Assembly: GCA_002839805.1 (NCBI GenBank)
Contig: PGYT01000016.1
Location: 1-50,352, forward strand
DNA from: Ignavibacteriae bacterium HGW-Ignavibacteriae-2
Lineage (GTDB): Bacteria; Bacteroidota; Ignavibacteria; Ignavibacteriales; Melioribacteraceae
DNA length: 50,352 nucleotides
Direction: 5' to 3'
Made by a program: the position numbers and the translations under genes. Of this stretch, positions 32,885-41,325 are shown in pieces. The first letter of the stretch is position 1. Each line of letters opens with the position of its first letter. A model generated the notes under the pieces. It was given only the letters and a program-made list of their open reading frames with translations. It did not search any database and was not told the DNA's origin.

Positions 32885-32914
32885 AACCTCTTCAATTTTG
32901 GAGAGGTTTTTTTA
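32885..32914 (+). terminator. Intrinsic terminator after the sigma-54-driven gene
   Basis: AACCTCT (32885-32891) pairs with AGAGGTT (32902-32908) around a ten-base loop and runs into a T-tract. It lies just before the next plus-strand gene, whose start must therefore be the ATG at 32934 rather than an upstream codon inside the hairpin. Confidence 0.75.
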
Positions 32915-32933
32915 TATTTGTTTAGGGAAAAAA

Positions 32934-33323
32934 ATGAATTTAAACTACATTATATATTTATCCGCCTTAGCTTTAATAATAGTTGTATCCTTTTTTTTTG
33001 CGTCAACTTATTACTGGTCAAAATTAAAAAAGAATAAAAACCAGAAAAAAGATATAAATTCAACAATACGTGGACGCAAAACAAACAGAATATCTCACCA
33101 TTTATCGAGAAAAAAAATTTTGGGCGGAAGTTTTGCCGATACAATTGAAATGAAAAAAACGAGAGCTCAAAAAGCTAAAAACGAAAAATCTAAATTCAGA
33201 AACACGAATAATATATCAAATAAAAAACCGAGAATAACGATAGTTAATGATAATCCGGAACTGAACAAAAATATGCCTGATACTGGAAAGATTAGTGGAC
33301 AAAGTTACGATTTTAAAAAGTGA
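32934..33323 (+). CDS. Second N-anchored basic protein of unknown function
   Basis: No family is recognised. The 129-residue product has an N-terminal hydrophobic segment at about residues 4-22 (NYIIYLSALALIIVVSFFFA). The tail that follows is strongly basic and rich in Lys, Arg and Asn (KNKNQKKDINSTIRGRKTNR, KKTRAQKAKNEKSKFR). The plan resembles the gene at 32346, but the two sequences are not obviously homologous. The ATG at 32934 has AGGGAA upstream. An extension to 32898 would begin inside the terminator and add a poor N-terminus. A nucleic-acid or ribosome-binding tail anchored at the membrane is possible from charge alone. Confidence 0.7.
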   Translation: MNLNYIIYLSALALIIVVSFFFASTYYWSKLKKNKNQKKDINSTIRGRKTNRISHHLSRKKILGGSFADTIEMKKTRAQKAKNEKSKFRNTNNISNKKPRITIVNDNPELNKNMPDTGKISGQSYDFKK

Positions 33324-33412
33324 ATTAATCATTCGAACTGATTATTTCCCTCTTAAATGAAGAATAAACTCCAGAAAAATATTAAGTTAATAGGATAATT
33401 ATGGAGGAAGAA

Positions 33413-33775
33413 ATGAATGCAAAATATATAAAACAGATAAATCCATTCATGGTACCTGTTAAGGACAATAAAATTATTTACGAACATTTTGGCTCCGCGA
33501 GTATAAACGAAGGTGATTACAGCATTGCATTTATGACTGCACCGGCTGGCTGGAGTGAGCCGTATCAAGTAGGAGATTTCGATGAGGTTACTCTTGTGTT
33601 GGATGGTAAAAAATTAATTGAAATCGATGAGGAAAAAATTGAGCTTATCAAAAATCAATCTATTTTAGTTAAGAAAGGAACTAGGGTGCGTTACTCCAAT
33701 CCATTCGATAAAGAATGCAGTTATGTTTCATTCTGTATACCTGCATTCACTATCGATAGAGTAAAACGCGAGTGA
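33413..33775 (+). CDS. Cupin-domain protein
   Basis: A 120-residue single-domain cupin with the beta-barrel pattern. DFDEVTLVLDGKKLIEIDEE forms the first motif and SILVKKGTRVRYSNPFDKECSY the second. The usual His ligands of the first motif are largely absent, so it may bind a small molecule rather than act as a metalloenzyme. I chose the ATG at 33413: the upstream in-frame ATG at 33401 is itself part of the GGAGG ribosome binding site. Its stop lies two bases from the stop of the convergent GMP reductase-family gene. Substrate unknown; EutQ- or polyketide-cyclase-like cupins are possible relatives. Confidence 0.75.
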   Translation: MNAKYIKQINPFMVPVKDNKIIYEHFGSASINEGDYSIAFMTAPAGWSEPYQVGDFDEVTLVLDGKKLIEIDEEKIELIKNQSILVKKGTRVRYSNPFDKECSYVSFCIPAFTIDRVKRE

Positions 33776-33777
33776 TT

Positions 33778-34794
33778 CTATTTTTTGGGAAGTCTTTCCA
33801 AATAGGAGCTGTTGGAAAGCACCGCAAAAGAATTTGATTTTTTGAGAGTTGCAATATCTTTACAATTCATATAACTCATTGAACTGCGCAAACCATCAGA
33901 TATTCCGTCTATAACATTTTTTACAGCCCCTTTGTAAGAAATCATAGTTTCTTCACCTTCAATAAATTCATTTTTCATTTTAACTCCAAAAGATGCTGAA
34001 CCACGGTATTTTTTCCACAGTTGATCGTTATATTTAATAACTTCGCCAGGAGTTTCTCTTGTACCGCTAAGCATTCTACCTAACATTACGGCATCCGCAC
34101 CCAAAGATATTGCTTTGGCAATATCTCCCGGACTTTTTATTCCGCCGTCGGCAATTAGTTCGATATTTAAATTTTCATTTTCTCGCGCAAAATAAACATC
34201 CAGCAGAGAAGAAACCTGCCCGATTCCAATTCCAGTTTGAATAGAAGTTGTGCAAACCGATCCGCCCCCTATACCGATTCTAACGGCATCGGCTCCCGCA
34301 TTTACAAGCTCTTTAAGAATTGATCCTTGAGCTATATTTCCGACAATAATTTTAACTTTATGTTTCGTTTTTATTTCCTCACATTTTTGCAGAACAGCCT
34401 TGTTGCTAGCATTAGCCGTATCAAGACAAATTATATAACCTTTTTCTGCAAGACTGTCTATTAATTGATCTGGAGAGTTTAGAGCTATCGATACCGCTTT
34501 TATTTCCGAGGAAGTTTTACCATTTTTAATAATATCCTCAAGAGATGAATCGAATCTGTTAACAATTCCCAAACAGCCAAGTTTGTTCAACTCCACAGCC
34601 ATATCCAAACCTGTAACCGAATCCATTGGGCTTGAAACAACTGGTAATCCGAGGTTCATGCCAAGAAAACTTATTTTTGTAGCTGCTTCAACTCTCGATC
34701 TTATTTCGGAAATCTCTATTGGCACAAGACTTATATCATCATAGGTTAATGATAAACTGTTTTCATTAAGTTCTTCTTTCGAATAAATTTTCAT
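33778..34794 (-). CDS. IMP dehydrogenase/GMP reductase family enzyme, likely GMP reductase
   Basis: A 338-residue TIM-barrel protein acting on purine nucleotides. It opens with [20 protein letters not shown] and has [34 protein letters not shown] with the catalytic Cys loop, [20 protein letters not shown] and the flap-like [15 protein letters not shown]. There is no CBS pair, and the length fits GuaC rather than a standard 480-residue IMP dehydrogenase. GMP reductase converts GMP to IMP with NADPH. The YRGSAS flap recalls IMP dehydrogenase, so the reaction direction is uncertain. It is the last gene of the run that starts with the sensor kinase. Confidence 0.8.
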   Translation of the reverse strand: MKIYSKEELNENSLSLTYDDISLVPIEISEIRSRVEAATKISFLGMNLGLPVVSSPMDSVTGLDMAVELNKLGCLGIVNRFDSSLEDIIKNGKTSSEIKAVSIALNSPDQLIDSLAEKGYIICLDTANASNKAVLQKCEEIKTKHKVKIIVGNIAQGSILKELVNAGADAVRIGIGGGSVCTTSIQTGIGIGQVSSLLDVYFARENENLNIELIADGGIKSPGDIAKAISLGADAVMLGRMLSGTRETPGEVIKYNDQLWKKYRGSASFGVKMKNEFIEGEETMISYKGAVKNVIDGISDGLRSSMSYMNCKDIATLKKSNSFAVLSNSSYLERLPKK

Positions 34795-34820
34795 TAAGGA
34801 TCTCCGTCAAAAATTTTGGT

Positions 34821-36665
34821 TTATAATAATTCTTCCATTTTATCTAAAAGGAAATTAAATTTTTTAGTTATACCTAATATCGGCTGTGGAGAAGTCATAT
34901 CAACACCAGCCTGTTTAAGAACGTTTATTGGATAATCGGAATTACCCGCTTTAAGAAAGTTCAGATATCTGTCGACAGCTGGTTTGCCCTCAAGTTTAAT
35001 TACATCAGCAAGAATTTCAGATGCAGCATAGCTTGTTGCGTATTGATAAACATAAAAATTATAATAAAAATGTGGAACTCGCGCCCATGTAAAAGATTCT
35101 TCTTTATCCAAAATCATATCTTTTCCCCAGAATTTTTTATGCAAAGTTCCGTACAGTTCGTTGAGGTAATCCGGAGTTAACGCTTCATTTCTTTCAGCTT
35201 TCTCGTGTACAGTTTGTTCGAACTTTGCAAAAAGAGTCTGTCTGTAAAATGTGCCAACTATATTTGATATATGTTTTTCAATTAAAAATAATTTTTCTTC
35301 TTTTGATTTTGACTGTTCAATTAAATAGTCAAGCAGCAATGCCTCATTTAATGTGGATGTAACTTCTGCGATAAAAATAGAATAACCGGCATAAGGAAAC
35401 GGCTGATTTTTCCCTGTGTAATAAGAATGCATGTTGTGCCCCATTTCATGGGCTAATGTAAAAACATCGTTCAACTGATCGTTCCAGTTTAAAAGTACAT
35501 ATGGATGAACCCCGAAGGTTGTTCCTGATGAATATGCCCCGCTTCGTTTACCCTTAGTCTCGTAAACATCTATCCACCTGTTGTTCAAAGCTAACTTAAG
35601 GTTCAAAATATATTCTTCGCCTAATGGTGAAAGTGCCGAGTATAAAATATCCAGACTTTCTTCGTAAGAATATTTTTTTTCTACAGATGGGAAAAGTGTA
35701 ACATAGATATCGTATGAATGAAAACTTTTTACACCCATCACTTTCTTTTTGAGAGAACACCATCTATTGAGCGGTTCTAAATTATTTTCCACAGTATTTA
35801 CAAGATTATCATAAACACTAAGCGGAATATTATTATTATCGAGGGCGGCATTACGTGTTGACTCATAATTACGTACTTTCGCATTAAACACTGAAGCTTT
35901 TATATTTCCATCAAATAGAGAAGCGAGCGTATTTTTAAACTGCATATATGGCTTGTAATATGACTTATAAAATCGTTTCCTATATTCCCTATCCAATGAA
36001 TACATTACGGCACCGTATCTGCCATGTGTAACTTCAATAAGTTTTCCATTCTCATCTTTAACTTTAGGAAATTGAATATCGGCGTTAGTCAATAATCCAA
36101 AGGCATCGCTAGAAACATTTAGAGCGGGAGAAACGCGCGCTAAAATTTCTTCTTTATCACTGGAGAGTGTATGAGTTTTTGTACGTAAAATATTTTTGAA
36201 AAGATGTTCGTATACCCTCAGTTCTTCTTCCTGTTTACAATACTCCCAGATTTTTTCTTCCGGAGCCGCTAAAATTTCAGGTTTAATAAATGACGCGGCA
36301 GCATCTAACTGTGAGGAGAGCAATATGGTTCTTTGATATAAAGCCTGATATTTGGTTTCGGCCAAATTAAGATCACGATTGAGCATGGCATATAGATAAA
36401 GTTGCCCGAATTTGATTCCAACCTGATCATCGAACAACAAACATTCCTTAAATATTTTTGCTGATGTTAATAATTTACCTTCATAAGTTTTGTATTTGGG
36501 AATTGAATTTCTCAACCATTCAAAATCATTTTCCCAATCATCTTCACTTTTATAAATATCCTTAAGATTCCATTTGTACTTTTCATCAATATCAGCGCGA
36601 TCCGTCAACTTACTTGAATTTACGTCATTGGTGTTGCTGAATATTCTATATGTTTTTTTTGCCAT
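34821..36665 (-). CDS. pepF: Oligoendopeptidase F
   Basis: A 614-residue M3 family zinc peptidase that cuts short peptides in the cytoplasm. The active-site HEMGH is at residues 406-410 within FTLAHEMGHNMHSYYTG. The third zinc ligand is in the downstream FIAEVTSTLNEALL. The N-terminal region (YKWNLKDIYKSEDDWENDFE) is typical of PepF. Length is normal. It lies 44 bases after the amidase gene and 26 bases before the GMP reductase-family gene. Confidence 0.96.
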   Translation of the reverse strand: MAKKTYRIFSNTNDVNSSKLTDRADIDEKYKWNLKDIYKSEDDWENDFEWLRNSIPKYKTYEGKLLTSAKIFKECLLFDDQVGIKFGQLYLYAMLNRDLNLAETKYQALYQRTILLSSQLDAAASFIKPEILAAPEEKIWEYCKQEEELRVYEHLFKNILRTKTHTLSSDKEEILARVSPALNVSSDAFGLLTNADIQFPKVKDENGKLIEVTHGRYGAVMYSLDREYRKRFYKSYYKPYMQFKNTLASLFDGNIKASVFNAKVRNYESTRNAALDNNNIPLSVYDNLVNTVENNLEPLNRWCSLKKKVMGVKSFHSYDIYVTLFPSVEKKYSYEESLDILYSALSPLGEEYILNLKLALNNRWIDVYETKGKRSGAYSSGTTFGVHPYVLLNWNDQLNDVFTLAHEMGHNMHSYYTGKNQPFPYAGYSIFIAEVTSTLNEALLLDYLIEQSKSKEEKLFLIEKHISNIVGTFYRQTLFAKFEQTVHEKAERNEALTPDYLNELYGTLHKKFWGKDMILDKEESFTWARVPHFYYNFYVYQYATSYAASEILADVIKLEGKPAVDRYLNFLKAGNSDYPINVLKQAGVDMTSPQPILGITKKFNFLLDKMEELL

Positions 36666-36709
36666 AAAAGTTATCCGGAATACTGAAGAAATTAACTCGC
36701 AAAGATACC

Positions 36710-37792
36710 CTATTTTATTAAAATTTTCCTATTAAAAGGTTTTGCGTAGAATCCTCTTTTGTCCGCATATACTACTTTCAGTTCGTATTCTCCTTCTATT
36801 GGATTTTGAACATAAATTTCAATGTTTTTATCAATAGGATTTACATCGAAATCAATTTCAGATTTATTATACCATACATTAATAGATTTTACGTTCAATG
36901 GAAAAGGATCATCCACCGTTACAAATAATTTCAATTGGTCCTTAGTATATTCACATTTATCCTGTATAAGATTTATAGAAGGAATTTTATTTTTAAAGAA
37001 TTTTGCGAGTCCATTAAAAATTCCCCACGCTTGTATCTCATTAAATTCTTTAATCCCGAGGCGCTTTTCTTCAAATCTATTTGTAATAAAGGAGCACTCA
37101 ATTAAAACCGCTGGAATTTTTGTATTCCTTAAAACTGCAAAACCGTCACCTTCATAAATAAGATAGTCGGATATTGTTCCGTCAAAAGAGGCCAGACCAC
37201 CCGAATTGCGCATAGCGTATGCAAGATCACGTTGAATGTATTTAGCGATCTGGTGTTCATACGGTTCGTAGTCGTAATCATTTTCGCGCGCATGATAAAA
37301 CGTGGATGTATAGTTGGTACGGTAATCCATTTTATCACTCGTTGTATTATGATGAATACTTAAAAAAAGATCGGCTGAAGAACTATTCGCAATCTTCGAT
37401 CGATCATCAAGTGACACGGTTTGGTCGCTGGATCTCGTCATAAGAACTTCTGCCTCCGCATCTATTAAAAACGATTTAAGATAAAGGGCCACATCTAAAT
37501 TAATATCAGCCTCAATAACGGAACCATCCCTGTTTGAATTTTTTCTGTCAGCGCCACCGTGACCAGGATCTATAATTATTTTTTTCCCTTTTAGGAATTT
37601 GGAGTAATCACTAATAATGTCTGCAATTTTTGAACTGTCAGTTAAAGCCGTGGGGATTTCGTAATAAGGCGAAAGACCCGAATCGTAAACTGTTTTATCT
37701 TTTCGATTTACATATTCGGAAGAAGAGCAACCGATAAAATTAAGGGCAATAAAAACGCATGAGAGAATAAAAAGTAAAAATTTATTTGTCAT
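36710..37792 (-). CDS. N-acetylmuramoyl-L-alanine amidase lipoprotein
   Basis: A 360-residue envelope enzyme that cleaves the bond between MurNAc and the stem peptide. A lipoprotein signal with the lipobox FIGC at about residues 19-22 (LNFIGCSSSEY) is followed by an amidase_3 domain. Its motifs are IIIDPGHGGADRKN (first zinc His), EADINLDVALYLK (Glu ligand), LFLSIHHNTTSDK (second His) and AVLIECSFITNRFEE (catalytic Glu). A beta-rich C-terminal domain of about 90 residues follows. It lies 17 bases after the helicase-nuclease gene. As a lipid-anchored AmiC-like enzyme it may act in daughter-cell separation or peptidoglycan recycling. Confidence 0.93.
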   Translation of the reverse strand: MTNKFLLFILSCVFIALNFIGCSSSEYVNRKDKTVYDSGLSPYYEIPTALTDSSKIADIISDYSKFLKGKKIIIDPGHGGADRKNSNRDGSVIEADINLDVALYLKSFLIDAEAEVLMTRSSDQTVSLDDRSKIANSSSADLFLSIHHNTTSDKMDYRTNYTSTFYHARENDYDYEPYEHQIAKYIQRDLAYAMRNSGGLASFDGTISDYLIYEGDGFAVLRNTKIPAVLIECSFITNRFEEKRLGIKEFNEIQAWGIFNGLAKFFKNKIPSINLIQDKCEYTKDQLKLFVTVDDPFPLNVKSINVWYNKSEIDFDVNPIDKNIEIYVQNPIEGEYELKVVYADKRGFYAKPFNRKILIK

Positions 37793-37809
37793 TAATTAGT
37801 CGCATATAA

Positions 37810-40800
37810 TTATTTAACAACACATTTATTTTTAATTGCAAAATGACACTTTTGACAGTGACTAAAATTTTTCGGGTAATTATTATTGCGTATAGAATTT
37901 ATTGTCCCTTCCAAACTGGAACTGAAATTATTTAGAATATCGGAAGAGATTATTTCGGAAAGTGAAAGCTCCGGCTGATCTATATATATTAACCTTATTT
38001 CTACAGGTTTTTGTTTGTCGAAATAACGATTAGCAATAAATGCGTAAAAAAGTAATTGATTTTTGTAGTAATTGAATTTTTCGACTGATGTGGTTGAGTT
38101 AATTTTATCAGTCTTATAATCAACAACAATAAGTTTATCCTCCGCAAAAATTATTTTATCAATAATTCCGTAAAGGTAAAAATCTGTCATTTTCAAATAT
38201 AATTCGAACTCGTTTTTATATTTTTCCATGCTGCTTATTTCTTTATAAACTTCTGAATTGATAAATGATTTTAATGTGTTTGAAATTTCGGATATCAAAT
38301 TCGACAGACTAACTTCTCCAGAGTTCACTAGTTCCGATCTAATAGCTTTTTCAACCTCAGTCTCTATATTAGAAGGGGCAATTTCTTTTTCTAAAATCTC
38401 GTGTATAATTCTCCCCTTAAGGTCAGACGGCACAATTGTTTCTTCATCTTCAATTGAATTAAGATAACTGTTTTCATAAAAATTGAATCGTTTAAAGAGA
38501 GATGTGTAACCTAAATTGTATGTAAGGTGATATTTTAATGGACATTGCGTGAAGATATTAATTTTAGTTGCGGAGATGATTTCGTTTTTTGTTGTACTTG
38601 TAATTTTATCTGTATCAATTACTCTTTTAAACTTTTCTTCTTCAAATTTTTCAAAATCATTTTTAGGCGATATATTTTCAAGGTGATTAATAACTGGTAT
38701 TTTTACGGATATTTGTTTTGTATTAAAAATAAATTTTTCATTTTGATTGGTTAAAAATTGAAGGTCGCCTTTTATATCAAACCCTTCTACAATTCCACCG
38801 AAATTTAAACCTTCGGCAATTAATGAAAGAAAAGAATTTTGAGCAACCGGTCCAACAGTTGAACCGCATATGTACAAATTATTTACAGCTCTTGTAACTG
38901 CAACATATAGAAGTCTTTTTGTCTCGGCAATAGTTTTTCGAAATGATTTGTAATCGTATGCCCCCAAAATCGGCGCGGAAATAAATTCGTTAAAATAATC
39001 TGAATTATTCGGCAGTTTGGCCAGTACTCCGTATTCCTTGTCTACTGTAATGGATTTTGATTTTACAGAGTCTACCATTCCCTTCAAGTGGCAATTGAAA
39101 AGAAATACCGCTTTATACTCCAATCCTTTGGATTGATGAATTGTCATAAGATTTACCGAATTGGTTTCATCCGGAATTTGCGCCTGCCCTTCATCTTCTC
39201 CCTGATCAATAGCGTTTTTCAAATAATCAACAAAATCATATATAGATTTGAAGCTGTGTTTGTTGTATTGTTTAGCTTGATTTAATAGTTTATTCAGATT
39301 TGCGATTTGTTGTTTATGATTGCTGCGCGTTGATATAACAGACCAATAATCAGTATCTCTAAGAATAATTCTTATTAACTCCGGCAGATCAATCTTTCGT
39401 GATATTATTAAATGATTTTGGATAAGGTTAAATGTTTTATTAACGAGTATATTTTTGTGTCCGTATAGTTTTAGTTTTTCAAAATAATTTAGTCCGTTTT
39501 CCTTTGCTATGTCAAATATTAAATCATCGGATAAAGTATAAAATGGTGAACGCAGCACTGCTACTAAAGCTGAATCGTAAGAAGGATTAATTATAAACGA
39601 AAGATAACTGTAAACATCACTTACTACCTGCTGCTGATAAAAACCTTTTCCGCCGATTATATTATAAGGAATATTGTATTGCGTAAGTTCTTTTTCAAGT
39701 TCGTCGAATGACTTTCTTTTACGCACCAAAATTGCAATATCTCTTAATTCCAAAACTTTACTGTTTACAAGCTCAATAATTTTTAGAGCAACCAGGTTGG
39801 CTTCTGAATTAGATGATTCTGGATTAATGAGCAGAAATTGTATTTCTCCCGTTTCAACATCCTCTCTTGTGCTAACAAGATTACTTGCCTCGACCTCATT
39901 GAATCCAACATCAGGATCGGCAAACAATCTAGAAAAAATCTGGTTGCAAAAAAAAGCAATTTTGGGTGACACTCTGAAGCTATGAGGCAGTTGAAGAATT
40001 CCGCTGGCGGTAGATTTTTCTTCAATTATCTCTTTCGTTTTTTGAAATACTTTTAACTCGGCGTCCCTAAACATGTAAATACTTTGTTTTTCATCGCCAA
40101 CTACGAAAAGGTTGCCGCTATTAAGATTATTGAGAATAGGGATAAATATATTGTATTGTGTTTCGTTTGTATCCTGGAATTCGTCTATCATAAAGTAGTT
40201 ATACTTTTCTGCCAAGGAATTCCGAACGTTCTCATTTTGAATAAGTATTTCACTAAAATGCAGTAAATCTTCATAGTCGAGATATCCGTATTTTTTTTTA
40301 GTGATGGTATAATTATCCGAAATCTCGATAATATTATTTATTAATATCTTTCCAAAGTGAGCTAGTGTTTTTTCGGCTTTTGCGGAGTCTTCGTTCCATT
40401 CGAAAAATTTAAGATCTTTATAAAAATTTTGAAGACTGGTTTGAAAAGACTGGAACATTTCCACATCTTTATTTAAGTATCCTCGTTTACGCAATTCATT
40501 TTTCTGCGTAAAAATCAGTGCCTGTAAATTTATTAGCAAGCCATAATTATTTTCCGCACCGTATTTTCCTACAAGGCTGTTCAATATTTTTTTTACTTCA
40601 ATCGCAATGTTGTTGGATTTGTCGCGCGCAAAAACTTCTGCATTAATTTCGGAGACAAGTTTCAACAGATTATCAATTCTTTTCTCAATTACTGAAGAAT
40701 ATAATTCATTAAACTCACGCCGATATTCATTCTCAATAAATTCTGTTTCTGCGTCTTTAATTTTTTCATATACCAATCGAACGGTTTTAATTTTATTTAA

Positions 40801-41325
40801 TGACAATTTTAGCTGTCCGATTAAAGCGTTTACAGATCCCACTACACGAATGAGATATTTAATATCTTCATTTTCTGCAGAAATTAAACACTTATTTATA
40901 TGATCCATTATTTCTTTTTCAATTAATTCTTTTGCGGCTGAAGGATCTATTAGAGTAAAACCAGCGTCAAGTCCGGCCTGAGGCGAAAACTCACGTAAAA
41001 GTTCGGAGCAGAATGAATGGATTGTGGAAATTTTAGCCGATACTAACTGACGTCTTATTCTCACAAGTTTATTTAGAAGTTTACCATCGCTTTCAGTCTC
41101 TATTCTGGAATCGATTTCTTTCGCAATTTTTTTATAAAGTTCCGAAGCGGCTTTATCTGTGAATGTTATAGCCACAATCGAGTTAAGAGAGATGTTTTCT
41201 GTTAGAGCTATTTCAACGAATCTTTTAGCAAGTACAAAAGTTTTGCCCGAACCGGCATTAGCTGTTAATAATATATGTTTTTTAAAATCGAGTGCTTCTA
41301 TTTGGTAAGGGGTTAGAAGAGTCAT
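37810..41325 (-). CDS. AddA/UvrD-type helicase with C-terminal Fe-S PD-(D/E)XK nuclease
   Basis: A 1171-residue superfamily 1 helicase-nuclease expected to resect double-strand DNA ends for recombination. The Walker A TANAGSGKTF has its Lys at 28. The Walker B is YFMIDEFQDTNE. Helicase motifs V and VI are seen in NLMTIHQSKGLEYKAVFLFN and RLLYVAVTRAVNNLYICGS. The nuclease contains D1056 in GIIDKI and D1069-Y-K1071 in VVDYKTDK. Four cysteines (928, 1157, 1160, 1168) are placed as in AddB/Cas4-type iron-sulfur nucleases. AddA normally lacks the cluster, so this may be a stand-alone enzyme. No AddB gene is in the window. The start overlaps the kinase stop by one base. Confidence 0.9.
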   Translation of the reverse strand: MTLLTPYQIEALDFKKHILLTANAGSGKTFVLAKRFVEIALTENISLNSIVAITFTDKAASELYKKIAKEIDSRIETESDGKLLNKLVRIRRQLVSAKISTIHSFCSELLREFSPQAGLDAGFTLIDPSAAKELIEKEIMDHINKCLISAENEDIKYLIRVVGSVNALIGQLKLSLNKIKTVRLVYEKIKDAETEFIENEYRREFNELYSSVIEKRIDNLLKLVSEINAEVFARDKSNNIAIEVKKILNSLVGKYGAENNYGLLINLQALIFTQKNELRKRGYLNKDVEMFQSFQTSLQNFYKDLKFFEWNEDSAKAEKTLAHFGKILINNIIEISDNYTITKKKYGYLDYEDLLHFSEILIQNENVRNSLAEKYNYFMIDEFQDTNETQYNIFIPILNNLNSGNLFVVGDEKQSIYMFRDAELKVFQKTKEIIEEKSTASGILQLPHSFRVSPKIAFFCNQIFSRLFADPDVGFNEVEASNLVSTREDVETGEIQFLLINPESSNSEANLVALKIIELVNSKVLELRDIAILVRKRKSFDELEKELTQYNIPYNIIGGKGFYQQQVVSDVYSYLSFIINPSYDSALVAVLRSPFYTLSDDLIFDIAKENGLNYFEKLKLYGHKNILVNKTFNLIQNHLIISRKIDLPELIRIILRDTDYWSVISTRSNHKQQIANLNKLLNQAKQYNKHSFKSIYDFVDYLKNAIDQGEDEGQAQIPDETNSVNLMTIHQSKGLEYKAVFLFNCHLKGMVDSVKSKSITVDKEYGVLAKLPNNSDYFNEFISAPILGAYDYKSFRKTIAETKRLLYVAVTRAVNNLYICGSTVGPVAQNSFLSLIAEGLNFGGIVEGFDIKGDLQFLTNQNEKFIFNTKQISVKIPVINHLENISPKNDFEKFEEEKFKRVIDTDKITSTTKNEIISATKINIFTQCPLKYHLTYNLGYTSLFKRFNFYENSYLNSIEDEETIVPSDLKGRIIHEILEKEIAPSNIETEVEKAIRSELVNSGEVSLSNLISEISNTLKSFINSEVYKEISSMEKYKNEFELYLKMTDFYLYGIIDKIIFAEDKLIVVDYKTDKINSTTSVEKFNYYKNQLLFYAFIANRYFDKQKPVEIRLIYIDQPELSLSEIISSDILNNFSSSLEGTINSIRNNNYPKNFSHCQKCHFAIKNKCVVK

